From Thunnus maccoyii (taxonomy: Eukaryota; Chordata; Actinopteri; Scombriformes; Scombridae), in contig NC_056546.1 in assembly GCF_910596095.1 (NCBI RefSeq), forward strand, positions 12,239,925-12,303,924: DNA of 64,000 nucleotides. Direction: 5' to 3'. Position numbers and translations under genes: made by a program. Under the pieces are notes generated by a model. That model had not been told where the DNA came from. It ran no database searches and was given only the letters and a program-made list of their open reading frames with translations. Below are positions 9,701-20,520 of the stretch, piece after piece; the stretch's first letter is position 1, and every line of letters starts with the position of its first letter.

Positions 9701-12044
9701 ATGTGATTTGATTGGCTGTGAGCAGCCACTCTGGACAGGAAGTGGATGAGGTGAGACAAAATAACAAGGTTGTCATCAGGAAGGTGGCAAAGATTTTCTC
9801 TCAGAGACCGGTTCATCTCTGCCTCATCTGGATATCCTAAAAGAAGCAAAAACATAACACAAAAACAGCACATGACATGACACTGCAGCCACAAATCTTA
9901 GATATATATAAATATATACAACCAGTCTCAGATTCCTATTTGGCAGGTTAACACACTTGACAAAGAACTTATCCAACACAGAAGATAGCTGAGATTAATT
10001 TAAACACTGCAAAGTACAAGATGCTGTAGACCTCTTAACTTTGTACCATTATACAACGTTACCATTGTACTTCTTCTGCACCATTGTAGCAGAAGAAGTA
10101 CCAATCAATAAACCTTTTATAGAACAAACTTCCTGCAAGTTCTCATGCTGGCTTCAATCATTTGCCCTTTCATCCGTAGCTTAAAGAGATTAATCATCTA
10201 GGTTTCAAATACCTGCGTCCATTAAGTGGACAACAATTTAACATCGCGTCTGTCTCCTGAAAATAAGGCGTTCATCTTTCCTTTAAGTGTCTATACCTCC
10301 ATTATTCATGATTAATTTAAGTGACTATATAGCAATTATTATTGATTTGTTGGACAGCTTACTTTTAATCAATAGTAGTCTGAGAATCCACTTGTATTAT
10401 CAACCTATTTTTTGTTTGTTTGTTTGTTTGTTTGTTTTTAATTGGTATTTTTGCTTTTATTGGACAGTCAACAGTGAAATTGCAGACAGGAAACAAAGGA
10501 AGAGATAGGTATGACATGCAACAAAAGTCCACGGCTGGAATAAAACTGGGGATGCTGCAGTTATGTGGCATGCACAGTAACCATTCGGCTACCATAGCGT
10601 TCCTATAAAGCTGTGTTTATTCACTTAAGAGTCTGAAGTACCTCAGAGTATCTATTCTCTAACCACATAACACAAAGAAACTGTCTTCACCCATTACAAT
10701 AACCTGCTTGACACTTGTATTGTAGCTCTCAAATGGAGTCTTGATGTATATATACTCAGGATAGACCAGATATTGATCAAGTTCAGCAATGCCTTACCTT
10801 AATCTAAAGAGTATCATTATCAGCATTAATTTATTATGCCTATAACTAAGATCTGAGAAAGCAAATTAAATCTGATCCCCAGCAATACCAGTCCAGCAGA
10901 ATTTCCTAGTACCTGTGAGGCTCAGGACCAGCTCCTTGCGCTGAGGTTCGGGAACTATGGGGGCGGGCAGCTCCCGGAGGAAGAGTTTGAGGAGCGAGGC
11001 CACAGTGGGGACATCTCCATCATGCTCCAGGTCCACCCTCTCCCCACTATCCCACCGCTGCCTCAGCTGCCTGGTCCGCACCACAGAACCACACAGACGA
11101 AACAAACCCCTATGGTGCATTCCTGTGATTAAGGAACAAGTAGATACAATTAATTCAGTACATACAGGTGATGTTTGAGTATTGCTTTGTGCTGTGAAAG
11201 TGAGAGGAAGAAAGAGGCAAGTAAGGGAAAGGGGAAAAGAGGTGTAAAGGATATAAATGAATGAAAGACTAGCAGAGGAGTCAAAGAACAAGAGATGACC
11301 TTTCTTATCCAGGTACTCCACCATGTCTCTTAAAACAAGGGGTATTCCACAGACCATCTGCCCGTCTTCTCTCAGTTTTGGCAAGGCAACACCAAACACA
11401 CACCTGGCAGCTACTTCAGGCTCTGTGACCAGGGTGGGAGCAATGGGCTCTGGGCTGACCTTAGCGCTGGACCTCAGGATTCTCACTGAGGCTGGGTTGC
11501 TCTGCATGGAAAGAGGACATGCAGAAGTTGACTCAATATGCAAAAATCATATTGTTCCATTGTTAATTTACTGTTGTCAAATACTGCTGGATACTGTTTT
11601 AGTGAAGTGGTGAGAACTTTTGATGACATGAGGATTTCTCACCTGGACCCCAGTGATTCATGCTATGATGTGAAAAAGTTAGCGCCATAGCAATTATGCA
11701 GATACTCACTCAGTCAGGACATAATGGCATTATTTCATCGCTACAACAACCTGCTCAGGAATCTATGTACATTTAACTAGCAAAAACAACATACTGGTAA
11801 CGTTAACTGTGGTATAGTCCCCATACAATGCGCATTTAAATGTTATAAAACCAGTTGGCTTAGTTTTATGTGATTACTTGATAATAAAGCTGCGAGTGCT
11901 ATGCCCCCCATACTTAATAAAAGTACCCTTAACAAAGTGCAATCGATTGGGTTATCAGCTCAAAACAACAAAATTATGTAATAAAATGGTAACTGCTACC
12001 GCAGCTAAACTTACACAGAGTGACACCGAAGCGCTTGCTCCCAT
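6643..12044 (-). CDS. fam13c: FAM13-family RhoGAP protein (3' end not found)
   Basis: Six coding exons join in phase: 12015-12044, 11300-11501, 10913-11122, 9656-9836, 6933-7095 and 6643-6764 (908 nt, about 302 residues, continuing beyond). The protein starts [10 protein letters not shown] and then carries a RhoGAP domain (about residues 35-215). The arginine-finger loop GLFRLCG puts the catalytic Arg at residue 86; [15 protein letters not shown] and ENLATIFGP are also present. The FAM13-type tail after the GAP core ([16 protein letters not shown]) matches FAM13A closely. RhoGAPs speed GTP hydrolysis on Rho-family GTPases. The symbol rests on synteny with slc16a9, ccdc6 and ank3; by sequence alone it could equally be called fam13a-like. 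The remaining 3' exons lie in 1-6600 or outside the window. Confidence 0.82.
6933..7095 (-). CDS. fam13c: fam13c exon 5
   Basis: Acceptor ttctatatgcag, donor GAG|gtgaac, phase 2 to 0. [16 protein letters not shown] and [14 protein letters not shown] finish the RhoGAP fold and match the corresponding FAM13A exon. A Ser/Pro-rich piece follows. Confidence 0.88.
7096..9655 (-). other. fam13c: fam13c intron 4
   Basis: Intron between exons 5 and 4. Apart from the MITE at 7874-8607 and short homopolymer runs (for example 9346-9370) I see nothing coding. Frames of up to 125 codons here are shadows of simple sequence. Confidence 0.6.
7874..8607. mobile_element. MITE-like element in fam13c intron
   Basis: Inverted ends: agtaggtatactatgcagga (from 7874) and tcctgcatagtgtaccttt (8585-8603), about 20 bp with two or three mismatches. 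The 0.73-kb interior is non-coding and contains a (TC)n run at 8497-8514. The ends resemble a MITE family common in fish, but I cannot assign a superfamily. Confidence 0.55.
9656..9836 (-). CDS. fam13c: fam13c exon 4
   Basis: Acceptor tgcttcttttag, donor TTTCA|gtaagt, phase 1 to 2. It codes [20 protein letters not shown] and ends with the conserved [12 protein letters not shown] of RhoGAP domains. Confidence 0.92.
10405..10600 (-). repeat. tRNA-derived SINE, reverse copy
   Basis: Read on the minus strand it has an A-box-like TAGCCGAATGG, a B-box-like segment GTTTTATTCC, and then the same body as the SINE at 33494-33675 (TTTGTTTCCTGTCTG, TGTCCAATAAA). It ends in an (AAAC)n tail seen on the plus strand as (TTTG)n at 10410-10436. 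It is an older, more diverged copy lying in fam13c intron 3. Confidence 0.75.
10913..11122 (-). CDS. fam13c: fam13c exon 3 (arginine finger)
   Basis: Acceptor cttaatcacag, donor ACAG|gtacta, phase 1 to 1. It codes [11 protein letters not shown] with the catalytic-type Arg, and the [17 protein letters not shown] core helix. Confidence 0.92.
11300..11501 (-). CDS. fam13c: fam13c exon 2
   Basis: Acceptor ctctttccatgcag, donor AAAG|gtcatc, phase 0 to 1. It codes the linker and the start of the RhoGAP fold ([20 protein letters not shown], then [11 protein letters not shown]). Confidence 0.88.
12015..12044 (-). CDS. fam13c: fam13c exon 1 (start codon)
   Basis: Ten codons, [10 protein letters not shown], end at a strong donor (TGT|gtaagt). 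The join to the next exon is phase 0 and gives [20 protein letters not shown], which parallels the MGA start of human FAM13A. The longer frame upstream of this ATG is out of phase with exon 2, so this ATG was chosen. Gly2 and Ser6 fit the N-myristoylation pattern. Confidence 0.7.
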
Positions 12045-12340
12045 TTTTCAGCTCAGCAGACGGAGACAGCACTCCATTTTTCAAATTGTAGACGTATTTT
12101 CTTCCCTTCGACAAGATGCGCGTCTTCCAGAAACTATGGGAAGGTCCGACACGTGAGGAATAATTACCGCCATCGCCCTCACATCCCAAATTTAGTCTTA
12201 CGATAATCGAAAGCACCGTTGGTGAAATGTTGCCCGTTAGTTGCAGTTAGCTTACTTCCCAGCTCCCTGGAAAATTGTTTATGTTGCTAGTCACGTGACG
12301 CATGCGTAACCATGGTGACCTGCGTTACGGTTGCCAGGAA
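12045..12340 (-). promoter_or_regulatory. fam13c: fam13c 5' UTR and promoter region
   Basis: Upstream of the fam13c ATG the sequence becomes CpG-rich without a TATA box. At 12290-12299 is the perfect palindrome GTCACGTGAC (E-box, the core of the CLEAR/USF type). Next come acgcatgcgt and an RFX X-box-like pair around gtaaccatggtgac and gttacggttgcc (12305-12335). These are pattern matches only; factor binding is inferred. Confidence 0.4.
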
Positions 12341-12674
12341 AAGGCACAAGAGGGAGAGGTAGACGGCTCTAAAAGGGGATGCTAAAGCTCGAAAGAGTTT
12401 GTCTCATCTGTATAGTATGAAAAGTGCTGGTATTCAGATTCCCTCGGGGACTAGTTTGGTCATTTTCCCGTTTGAGGAGTTTAACTGCAAAAACAGGATA
12501 TTGCCAGTTGTTGTCATGGGTAGGGCTTTTGCCAACTGCGTGCCCGGTTACTACTAGGTTGAACAAATATAGCCAAAACGCTGTATTTACCTTTTACTTG
12601 GAATTTAAAATGTGGTTCATATATGACAAATACATTAGAAATCTAAACACTCAATATCATTAATCCAAAAATCC

Positions 12675-12680
12675 TTTATT
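12675..12680 (-). terminator. slc16a9: slc16a9 polyadenylation signal
   Basis: AATAAA on the minus strand, about 1.45 kb after the stop codon. It is the last such signal before the fam13c promoter region. Confidence 0.55.
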
Positions 12681-13137
12681 GGCACTTTTAAAATAAAACA
12701 ATAGAACAGAAATACAGACTTAAATATTATAATACTGACATTAAAAAAAATAAGAAAAAGGTGACAGCCAAACACACTGTCTTTTCTAGGTCAGTACAAT
12801 TGTACTTCATCTGCACCCTGCAATTGCTTCTACAAACAAAAAGCAAACACTAATGTTCCAGATTTACTCTTACTCTTGAAACTGGAACTGTCAAAGACAT
12901 TTGTAGTGGTCTATTTAACAACATTCAAGTGATTCTAAAAGTCTATTGCAATGTATTCATTACAATGATCACAATTATCAACTTCCAACCTAAACAATAA
13001 CATTTTTACAGCCCTGTGGCCAGTTTTGTGCATATAAAAGTCACTAGCACATAGGACTTTACAAACTAGTGCTAATACAAAAGTTTATCAAACAATTCAC
13101 ACACACACAAACCTGCACACGTACATGCATGTGCAAA

Positions 13138-13160
13138 CACACACACACACACACACACAA
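13138..13160. repeat. (CA)n microsatellite
   Basis: About eleven CA units in the slc16a9 3' UTR, preceded by a looser CA-rich stretch from 13098. Confidence 0.9.
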
Positions 13161-14130
13161 CATACACATTAAACATACTCACACAACATGATGGGAAAGG
13201 ACCAGCCTGGTCAAAATTAATGCCAGCAAAGGTCATGATAATCATGCCACAAAGAGAATCAACATGCTCTTAAAGTTGGAAATACACTAGGATCTCATCA
13301 GTGTTTTTACATGTTTTTGAATCAGCATAACTTATTCAAGAAGGTCTCTGTCTGATCCAGAAACTGGAGGTATGTGAAACCATTTCAGAAAAGTATCAAT
13401 TGAGTCAATGCACTTGAAAACAAAAATTATCTAAAAAGCAAGGCAGTTGTATTGTTCCAACAGGCATTATGTGTTGACAGGCATTAACTATCATTGATGC
13501 TTTGGTAAGATACATAGTGGTGTAATTAAGATATACATTAAAACTAAAATACAAAATAAAAACGTGTTGCTAAATTTACTGTTATTAAAAAAAACTCCCT
13601 CCTTCATTCCAATCCCTGTGGTCTCTGTTCCAGGAAAGATTTCTGGAGCAGAGATTTCGTTTTTTTTTTTTGTGCATTTGCAGAGTGGTTTCAAATGTTG
13701 GTATAGTGTTAAATTATCACCCAACAGTTTTACAGATTTTTTTTCTTCCCAGTGTTTAGAATAGCACCATGTCTTCTGTCAGAGTTACAACAAAGGTAAA
13801 ACCAGTGTTTACATAAACACAAGAGTTCGGGAGTTAAACAATATATTGTTTAGTTGACCTCGTAAAATGAGGCTATAATATAAAATCAACACAGGCATCA
13901 GGGTCAAACATTTAGAAAGATCTGCAGTAAATGATACGGACCTGAGAAATGCAGGCAAAGTACAGAGGACAGGCCTTCAAAACCTATGGCAAGTATTTTG
14001 GTATATTAAAACCTGGCAGCAGATATAGGGGGAAAGACTTGTATAGTCAGAGGTGGTTCAGGTATCAATGGACAGTTGCTGGGCAGTAGGAGGGGTGGGG
14101 GATTTGAATCTCTATGAAATGTACTCATAT

Positions 14131-14315
14131 TTAGGCTACAGAGGCAACTTTGTCACAGTTGCTGGTGTAATGGACATCTGGTCTGTCGTTCTCAGAGCGC
14201 TTCCTGTTCCAGCAGGGAAGGGTGAGCAGAAAGAGGATGAACGATCCCAGCACCACACAGCTCCCACTGAAGTAGAATGCCAAGTCATATGACTGCGTCC
14301 AGTCAAAGAACCACC
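14131..14315 (-). CDS. slc16a9: slc16a9 last coding exon
   Basis: Acceptor atcactttccag; reads [18 protein letters not shown], the last helix ([14 protein letters not shown]) and ends CDKVASVA with TAA at 14131-14133. Confidence 0.93.
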
Positions 14316-17300
14316 CTGGAAAGTGATGAGAAAAACAGACATAGTAAGCAGAGTGAGTAAAGATTCCTGGAGAATGCAGTGGTTTGTTGAGTAATGACTA
14401 ATAATTGCTGCTTATTGAAGTTGACATGACCTTTGCTTTGGTCTGTTTGCCTGCCTGCCTGCCTGATTTAACATTTTGATTTTGAAACTTTTGAATGTTT
14501 ATAACCAATAATTAGTTAGTTGAGCCCACTTACCTACAACAGGAGGTCCAAGCATGATCCCAAATCCCCCGAAGAACATGAGGATGCCATGGGCTTGTGT
14601 CAGTCTCTCCAAGCCAACAATCTTAGTGGTGATGTAGGAGGTGATAGACCAGTTTCCAGAGAAGAAACCCAGGATGGCAGTCAGGATCTGCAGTCCCACA
14701 TAAGTCTTAGTAATAGGGATAAGGAGCAGCGCCACACCTGCTGCGAACATGGTGAAGGCATACAGATAGATGCCGTTGATCCACCTAATGTCCACCAGCA
14801 TACCCAGCACTAGTTTGCCTACGCAAGTGGCGATGGCCCCTATTGATACCAGAGGAATGACACTAACTTCTTCAATGAGTCCTTCGCTCTGCGCCACATC
14901 CTCAATGAAGAGCACAGGAGGGAACGCTCCCAAGCTGAACAGGAAGACAGCAATACAGAAGGCCACCATGGCTTGGTCTTGCAGGATCTCATACATGGAG
15001 TGCATGTACTTGGAGTAAGCGTGCTTCTTCTTCTTGATAATTTTCATGATGGCCAACCCAGCCAGGCCTTTCTTCTTCTCTGTTTGAGTGGCCAAGTCCT
15101 TGGAATCAATGGTGATGAGCATCTCCTTCACCATCAGAGTTTTTTCTGGAGTGGTTGAGGCAGGGGAGCCAGTTGTGACCTTCAGGTCATCCAACGGGGG
15201 CTTTTCGAAAAGCTGCTCCTCTGTGTTGCGCTCCAGGGCGGCCTTCTGTTTGAGGTAGTACCCTGGCATGTTGAGGGGCCTCATGAAGCCAGCGCAGGCC
15301 ATGAGATTTAGTGCTAGAGCTCCGATGATTAGCAGGCAGCTGTCCAGGCCGTAGAGCACAATCAGCTCATTCTGAGCTGTGGCATAGATGAATGCACCAA
15401 CACTTGTGCCTGAGTGAGCAGAGGAAGACAGATTTTAGTGTGTGTGTCAGAAAGTGACAGATCAATCAATATAAGCCACTTTGTCTAGATTTTTTTCTTT
15501 ATTATAGCACCTCTCAAATTATTCTGATGGCATGCGTTTTTATTCATAGAAAAATTAGTCAATCCTGGTGATAACTGGTACAGTCTATGTGTTTCTTTAG
15601 CTCATTCATTTCCAGGTTCTTAGGTTTGACTTTGGGGTGTCAAAGTCAGAAATTTTCAAATTATCACCAAAGTTTTGATTTTCAGCCAAACCAGACCTGG
15701 TCACTGGTCACCAGTCCTCGTCCCCACCCAATAAGCCACTCTGCCTGCACTACTCTACAGATGATTACCTCGGCATCTCAAGGCTCCCAGCATGCATGAA
15801 AGAAGTGAGCATGGAGAACTGGTGTGCACCCAGAGCTCAGGGCGGTAGTACCTGTGGTGACAATGCCGAGGGCAAGGCCGCGTCTCTTGTCAAAATACTG
15901 ACAGGTGATTGTCAACGTGGCTGCGTAGACAAGACCGCAACCCAGGCCTATGTTAAGAGAGAGGACAAGGACAGACACAAGAAGAATTTCCATTAGTGAA
16001 AGGGTAAAAAGATCTTCACTTCTAAAAATACACAAGAATGGGAATTCCAATGTTTTGCACATATAAGGAAAATGTGTTATGTAAAGGCCATTTATATTTC
16101 TTCCACATTCTGGAAATATGTATATATTAGGCTACTTCTTTGCAGTTGTTGGTTATACAATACTGCAGAACGAAATTGTCCTCAGTATATTTCGGACAGT
16201 TATTACAAAGAAATCTGTGCACAGTACATTAGCAAAACATGAAGGAACCTTACGCTGAACAGTAAACAAGCCACACGTGCATGTGGAGCCAGACCATGAT
16301 CTAAGGGCATCTCTAAAAATAAACGACTGTCTTCAAATATGCATGGCCTCCCCTCTCAGGCACTTCCTCTGCGGAAGGCAGTGCTGACTGTAAAGGGATT
16401 CACCAGCATCAAGTGTGGCTGAGCTGTCACTTAATGTGCGATAACAGGTGGTGGTGGGCCCATGCAGGCACACTGGAGAGGGTGCAGAGGCAATAAAGGG
16501 TCACTTGGGGATCAGGTTAAGCCATTATGTTATTATTCTGTCAACATCCCCCATGAATACAAACAGCAATGTCAAACAAATGTTGCTCTGACCTGTATCT
16601 TCTCTTGTTGTGATTTTACATACTTTCAGTGGTATTCATTAACTGGTGATTGAAGATATAGTGAGCCTCTGATGTTGCATAACAGTTGGACTTGACATGT
16701 GCTCCTGCTTGTTTCAAATGATTATACAATGTGTTACGAGATTCTCATATGTTAGGGGGATAAGAAGCTTAGTTAACTCCCATGACCAAAGCCACATCAA
16801 ATACAGACTTTTTTTCCCACACTGACAAAACCAAAGCCTCTACCTGACTGTCTGTTTGAGGCAAAGGCCACATGAGTTCTCAACGCTGACTACAGCATTA
16901 ACTTGTCTCTGCTGGACTATAAAACACGGGGGAGGATGCACCACAATGTTATCAACAAGTGTTTCCTTACCAACAACAATCCCATAGGAAAAGATGAGGA
17001 ACTGGACATTGGGAGCAAAGGCACTGAGCATCAAGCCGCCCGCCACCATTACACCACTGAAAATGGTGACAGGACGAGCCCCAAAGTTGTCCACGCAGGC
17101 GCTGCAGACAGGACCTGAGGGAGAAAAGGGAGAAAGACAGAGAAAAGAGACAGAAAGTGTCAGGTGGTGGAAGAGATACAGGAAGGAAAAATGAGTGCTA
17201 CAGGATCAAAAACATTCCAGTAACAGTGGATGATAGTGATGATATTATGCTATTTCTGGATATCAAGCACAGTTTCCAAGAAAATAAAATCCTGGCTAAC

Positions 17301-19107
17301 AAAGCACTGCTGTGTCTGACCGGGAAGCTGACACATCACATTAGGTTCAAACTGGTAACCTGTCAGAGGTGTTGTCACATTGCTCAGGAGGACCCTGAGA
17401 GGTCCAGTGTGAACATTTTACATAATGTAAACATTTCAGACAAAGTTTCTTTTAAAATTGAAGGTTGGAAAAATCATTTTATTCTTCATTGTCCAACAGT
17501 ATCACATTTATAGTGATACTATAAAGTCTAATATCTATAAATGAGACTATAAATTAAATATTCAAACCCAAGACTTTATTTTTTTTCCCATGCTTGCTGA
17601 AGACTCACATATCCTGAGGCTGCTTGACTCACACACCATGCGACATTTACTGTTTACCTCCCCTCTGACCAGGGGGAAGACCCTGCTGTTGTGCCGCAAA
17701 AACTGCAGTGCTGCAGCTGTCTGACAGCTGGGACACGTGTCCAGCACTTGGCCAGGCTTGAGGCCAGATCTGTCCAGTCATGATTTTCACCTCAGCCCTT
17801 TTGAGAGAGAGACATCAACAAGCAAGGCTAGTTGGCAGGCGGGCTCTGCCTTAGACGGAAATGTCAACTAAGACCTCTATCTATCACTGATCCTGTTTGC
17901 TGAGTACAGTCATGGAGCATGTTTTTATAATATCTTCAAAGCATTACTGAAAGGTGACTGTGTGTGTGTGTGTGTTTTTTTTTTGCATTCTTTCTCATCT
18001 TACATTCAGACTTATTTTCCCTTTCACCATGTTGCCACACTTTCAGACTCTTCTCCTTTTCTATTTTCGCTTATGTTTGGTTTTATGTGAGTTCACATAC
18101 ACAACCTTGCCGCAACCAACTTGCTCAACAAATACAGTATTTGTTAAGTCTCCATGTTTCACTTCCTATTTGTCTCTGAATCTTTCTTTTCTTTCTTCTG
18201 TGGTTACATTAAGGGCTGAGTGATTCTCCTACATTCATAGCATGGATGACTTGCATTTGCTTTGCTCTCCTCGAAAAATCAATAACAGCAACTGTTCTTG
18301 GGGAGCCACAAAGTGCACATCTGTGAGACGGCATTACGTGTTCTCTCCATCCTGCTGAAACATTATAGTAACGAGAACTCTTTAACACCTGTAGCTATTG
18401 TAAACATCTTCCTTGGTGATAGTTTGATTGCCCCTTTCACATAGACGTCAGTGCTCAGACTTTGAACAGACTATTGTGTCTGCTTTATCAGTGGCATCAT
18501 GTGGTATGATGGTTGAGAGGGAAATGCTAGAAAGCCAGGAGTAAAGGTGAGCATTTAGTGCTCTGCTTTTTGCACTAAGCAGATATAGTATCTCCCCCTC
18601 AATCACAAATGTCAGCAGATAAACTGCCCATACTAATATGTAGTACCAAAACATAAATTTCCAGCTCAGCGTTGATTTACCAGATGCTACAAACAATATA
18701 AAGTGTTCATACTCAAATATTACACACATTTTTATCCATTTCCATCTATTTCTATAAAAAGCCTCTCAAACATGATTCTAAAACTTCACTGCAGTATCAG
18801 GACCCTCCCAGACCCATCCCATTGATCTAATTCAACATCAACCCGATGTGGACCCACGACAAGGATTATGACATTATTACAATGTGTGTGTGTGCGTGGG
18901 TTACTTACTGGCTATGAGCCCCACTCCAGCCACAAGAGAGCCCACCCAAGCCGTCATGCCTTTGCCCTCCTGGAAGGCATGCAGCCACTCGGGGTAGAGG
19001 ACGCCCACAGATTGGGGTGAACCGTAGGCCAGGAGCTGGGCCAGGAAGGAGGCCACAACAATCGCCCATCCCCAGCCTCCGTCCAGCACTTCAGTAGATG
19101 AAGCCAT
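14131..19107 (-). CDS. slc16a9: Monocarboxylate transporter 9 (SLC16A9)
   Basis: Five coding exons (18909-19107, 16971-17114, 15852-15947, 14534-15409, 14131-14315) sum to 1500 nt, a complete 499-residue protein (human MCT9 is about 509). Both MCT signatures are present: DGGWGW at residues 9-14 before TM1, and [12 protein letters not shown] between TM4 and TM5. The phrases [22 protein letters not shown] and [19 protein letters not shown], and the C-terminal KVASVA, match MCT9. Twelve membrane helices are expected, with a long cytoplasmic loop between TM6 and TM7 (exon 4). Mammalian MCT9 is reported to move carnitine and creatine across the plasma membrane; substrate here is inferred. All introns are phase 1. 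Confidence 0.95.
14534..15409 (-). CDS. slc16a9: slc16a9 coding exon 4
   Basis: Acceptor ctgctcactcag, donor GTAG|gtaagt, phase 1 to 1. It codes [14 protein letters not shown], the large TM6-TM7 cytoplasmic loop (rich in Lys and Glu) and helices TM7-TM11. It is the largest exon, at 876 nt. Confidence 0.95.
15852..15947 (-). CDS. slc16a9: slc16a9 coding exon 3
   Basis: Acceptor ctcttaacatag, donor ACAG|gtacta, phase 1 to 1. It codes [19 protein letters not shown] and [13 protein letters not shown], containing the second MCT signature. Confidence 0.95.
15948..16970 (-). other. slc16a9: slc16a9 intron 2
   Basis: About 1.0 kb between coding exons 2 and 3. No repeat or coding signal was recognised. 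Confidence 0.6.
16971..17114 (-). CDS. slc16a9: slc16a9 coding exon 2
   Basis: Acceptor ttctccctcag, donor GTTG|gtaagg, phase 1 to 1. It codes [37 protein letters not shown] and SYGIVV (TM2-TM3). Confidence 0.95.
17115..18908 (-). other. slc16a9: slc16a9 intron 1
   Basis: About 1.8 kb of AT-rich intron. It holds a short (TG)n plus T-run at 17957-17985 and another TG run near 18882-18894. The 118-codon plus frame at 17157-17513 has no family resemblance. Confidence 0.6.
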
Positions 19108-19163
19108 GGTGCTGATGTTACTGCTGCCCTCTGTGATTTGCTACAGCTTTGACAGAGGAGTTC
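18909..19163 (-). CDS. slc16a9: slc16a9 exon with start codon
   Basis: Acceptor gttctttccag just above 19163; 56 nt of 5' UTR precede ATG at 19105-19107. It codes [20 protein letters not shown] and the rest of TM1, then LVAGVGLIA. Donor GCCA|gtaagt, phase 1. Confidence 0.93.
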
Positions 19164-19919
19164 CTGGAAAGAACATAACAAAAAACGTTACAGACATACA
19201 TTTGATAGCAAAATAATTAAAAAGATGAGCCTATGGTAATAATTTTAAACGGGACCTACAGTCCTACAAAGCCTTGATGTAGCGAAGGCTGCTGCAGCAC
19301 TCGGACTGGCCTAACAGGCAGGTCACCTGTGTGATGTCCCGTACACAGACTGACTGCACCTAACTCATAGCCAGCTGCCCCTTTTGTTCGTTTCTCTATA
19401 ACCACACCTTGGAGGAGGAGAAAGTAAAGAAAACTGCACTGCTCTGTGCCCCATCCCCCTGCACCTTTAACCTTCCTCCTCCACCATTCAGCTCTGGTCC
19501 TTACTAGACACTTGGGAGAGGCTTGTCTCCTGTGCTGACCCAAGTTTTTCAGACCTCTTTCCATGAATAATTTGCAGCCAAGTGCAACTAAACTTCACTG
19601 CAGCAGCATTAACCACTACTGGTCACACTTTGTTTACAACAAGGCTTCTAAGTGGGGGAAAAGTTGGTGGACAGCTGCTCAGATTTCAGAAAATCTTTGC
19701 TTGCTTTCAGATCAGGCTAAATACATTTTGACAGTAAACAGGATATTTTTACCCAAACATAAGACAATAAAATCCTGAAGAAAATCACCATATACCATAT
19801 ACGTTCTTTACATTTACCACCTACAAAATCCGTATTTTCTTACTATGTTGTCATCTTAACCGATGTCAACATAAGCACAACTGTGCTTGTTATTTTAACG
19901 AAAGACATGCAGCACTCAC

Positions 19920-20040
19920 CTCAGCATCTATAAAAACAGCAGCAGGCGCCTGCAGAGCTGCGCGCTCTATGGGAACTTTCCATGTAGGATGGCTTCCCTA
20001 TTAAAATCGCTGCTAACAGAATCAGTACAAATGACGAGAA
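19920..20040 (-). other. slc16a9: slc16a9 putative non-coding first exon
   Basis: A good donor (CTGAG|gtgagt) at 19920 on the minus strand pairs with the acceptor at 19163. Just upstream on the minus strand is a TATA-like run at 20064-20071. This gives a short 5' UTR exon of roughly 120 nt; its upstream end is inferred from TATA spacing. Confidence 0.45.
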
Positions 20041-20063
20041 AGCGTCACATAATTACGTTGGGC

Positions 20064-20071
20064 TATATATA
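20064..20071 (-). promoter_or_regulatory. slc16a9: Candidate TATA box for slc16a9
   Basis: An alternating TATATATA run about 25-35 bp above the proposed start of the non-coding exon. A CRE-half-like TGACG lies nearby (near 20041-20046). Support is positional only. Confidence 0.35.
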
Positions 20072-20440
20072 AGCTGGAATCTATGATGTCCGCGCAATAA
20101 GAAAGCACTCTGCATCAACAATGCGCACTGTGCATCCGTTTCTTACAGCTTTGTAGCCGGCGACAAAACCGGTTCAAAGCTGTTCTTGCTGGTCCAGCAG
20201 CAGCTTGAACGCAGATACTGGAGGAAGAGCGCTGCTTCCTCTTGCGCGCCTGGAGCGCACAGAGTACACACAGCTCCTCAGAGATGTGACGGCTGGGGTT
20301 GGTGGGTCATAGTGTAGCTACACTTTTTGATTTTTTCCACATCTTAAACTGTAAGTCACTGCAAACTCACACATGCACATGCACATAGGCACAAAACTGT
20401 TTACCTGGTATGTAACGGGCCGTGAAATATAAATCAGGTT

Positions 20441-20520
20441 CTTTAAAAAAAAGAAAAAAAAGAAAAAGAAAGAAAGAAAGAAAGAAAGAAAGAGAGAACG
20501 AAAGAAAGAAAAAGAACCTC
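20441..20520. repeat. (GAAA)n purine tract
   Basis: About 80 bases of almost pure A/G, with around seven uninterrupted GAAA units in the middle. It lies just upstream of slc16a9 and is a typical slippage-prone microsatellite. Confidence 0.9.

Larger units (their letters stand above)
12655..14130 (-). other. slc16a9: slc16a9 3' UTR
   Basis: Downstream of the slc16a9 stop the sequence is AU-rich and non-coding, with a CA repeat at 13138-13160. A canonical AATAAA lies on the minus strand at 12675-12680, placing the cleavage site near 12655. The fam13c start codon is only about 0.6 kb further on. Confidence 0.65.

Noticed and set aside
17157..17513. 118-codon plus-strand frame in slc16a9 intron 1
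   Set aside because: No recognisable domain, no splice signals, AT-rich intronic composition; length is within chance expectation.
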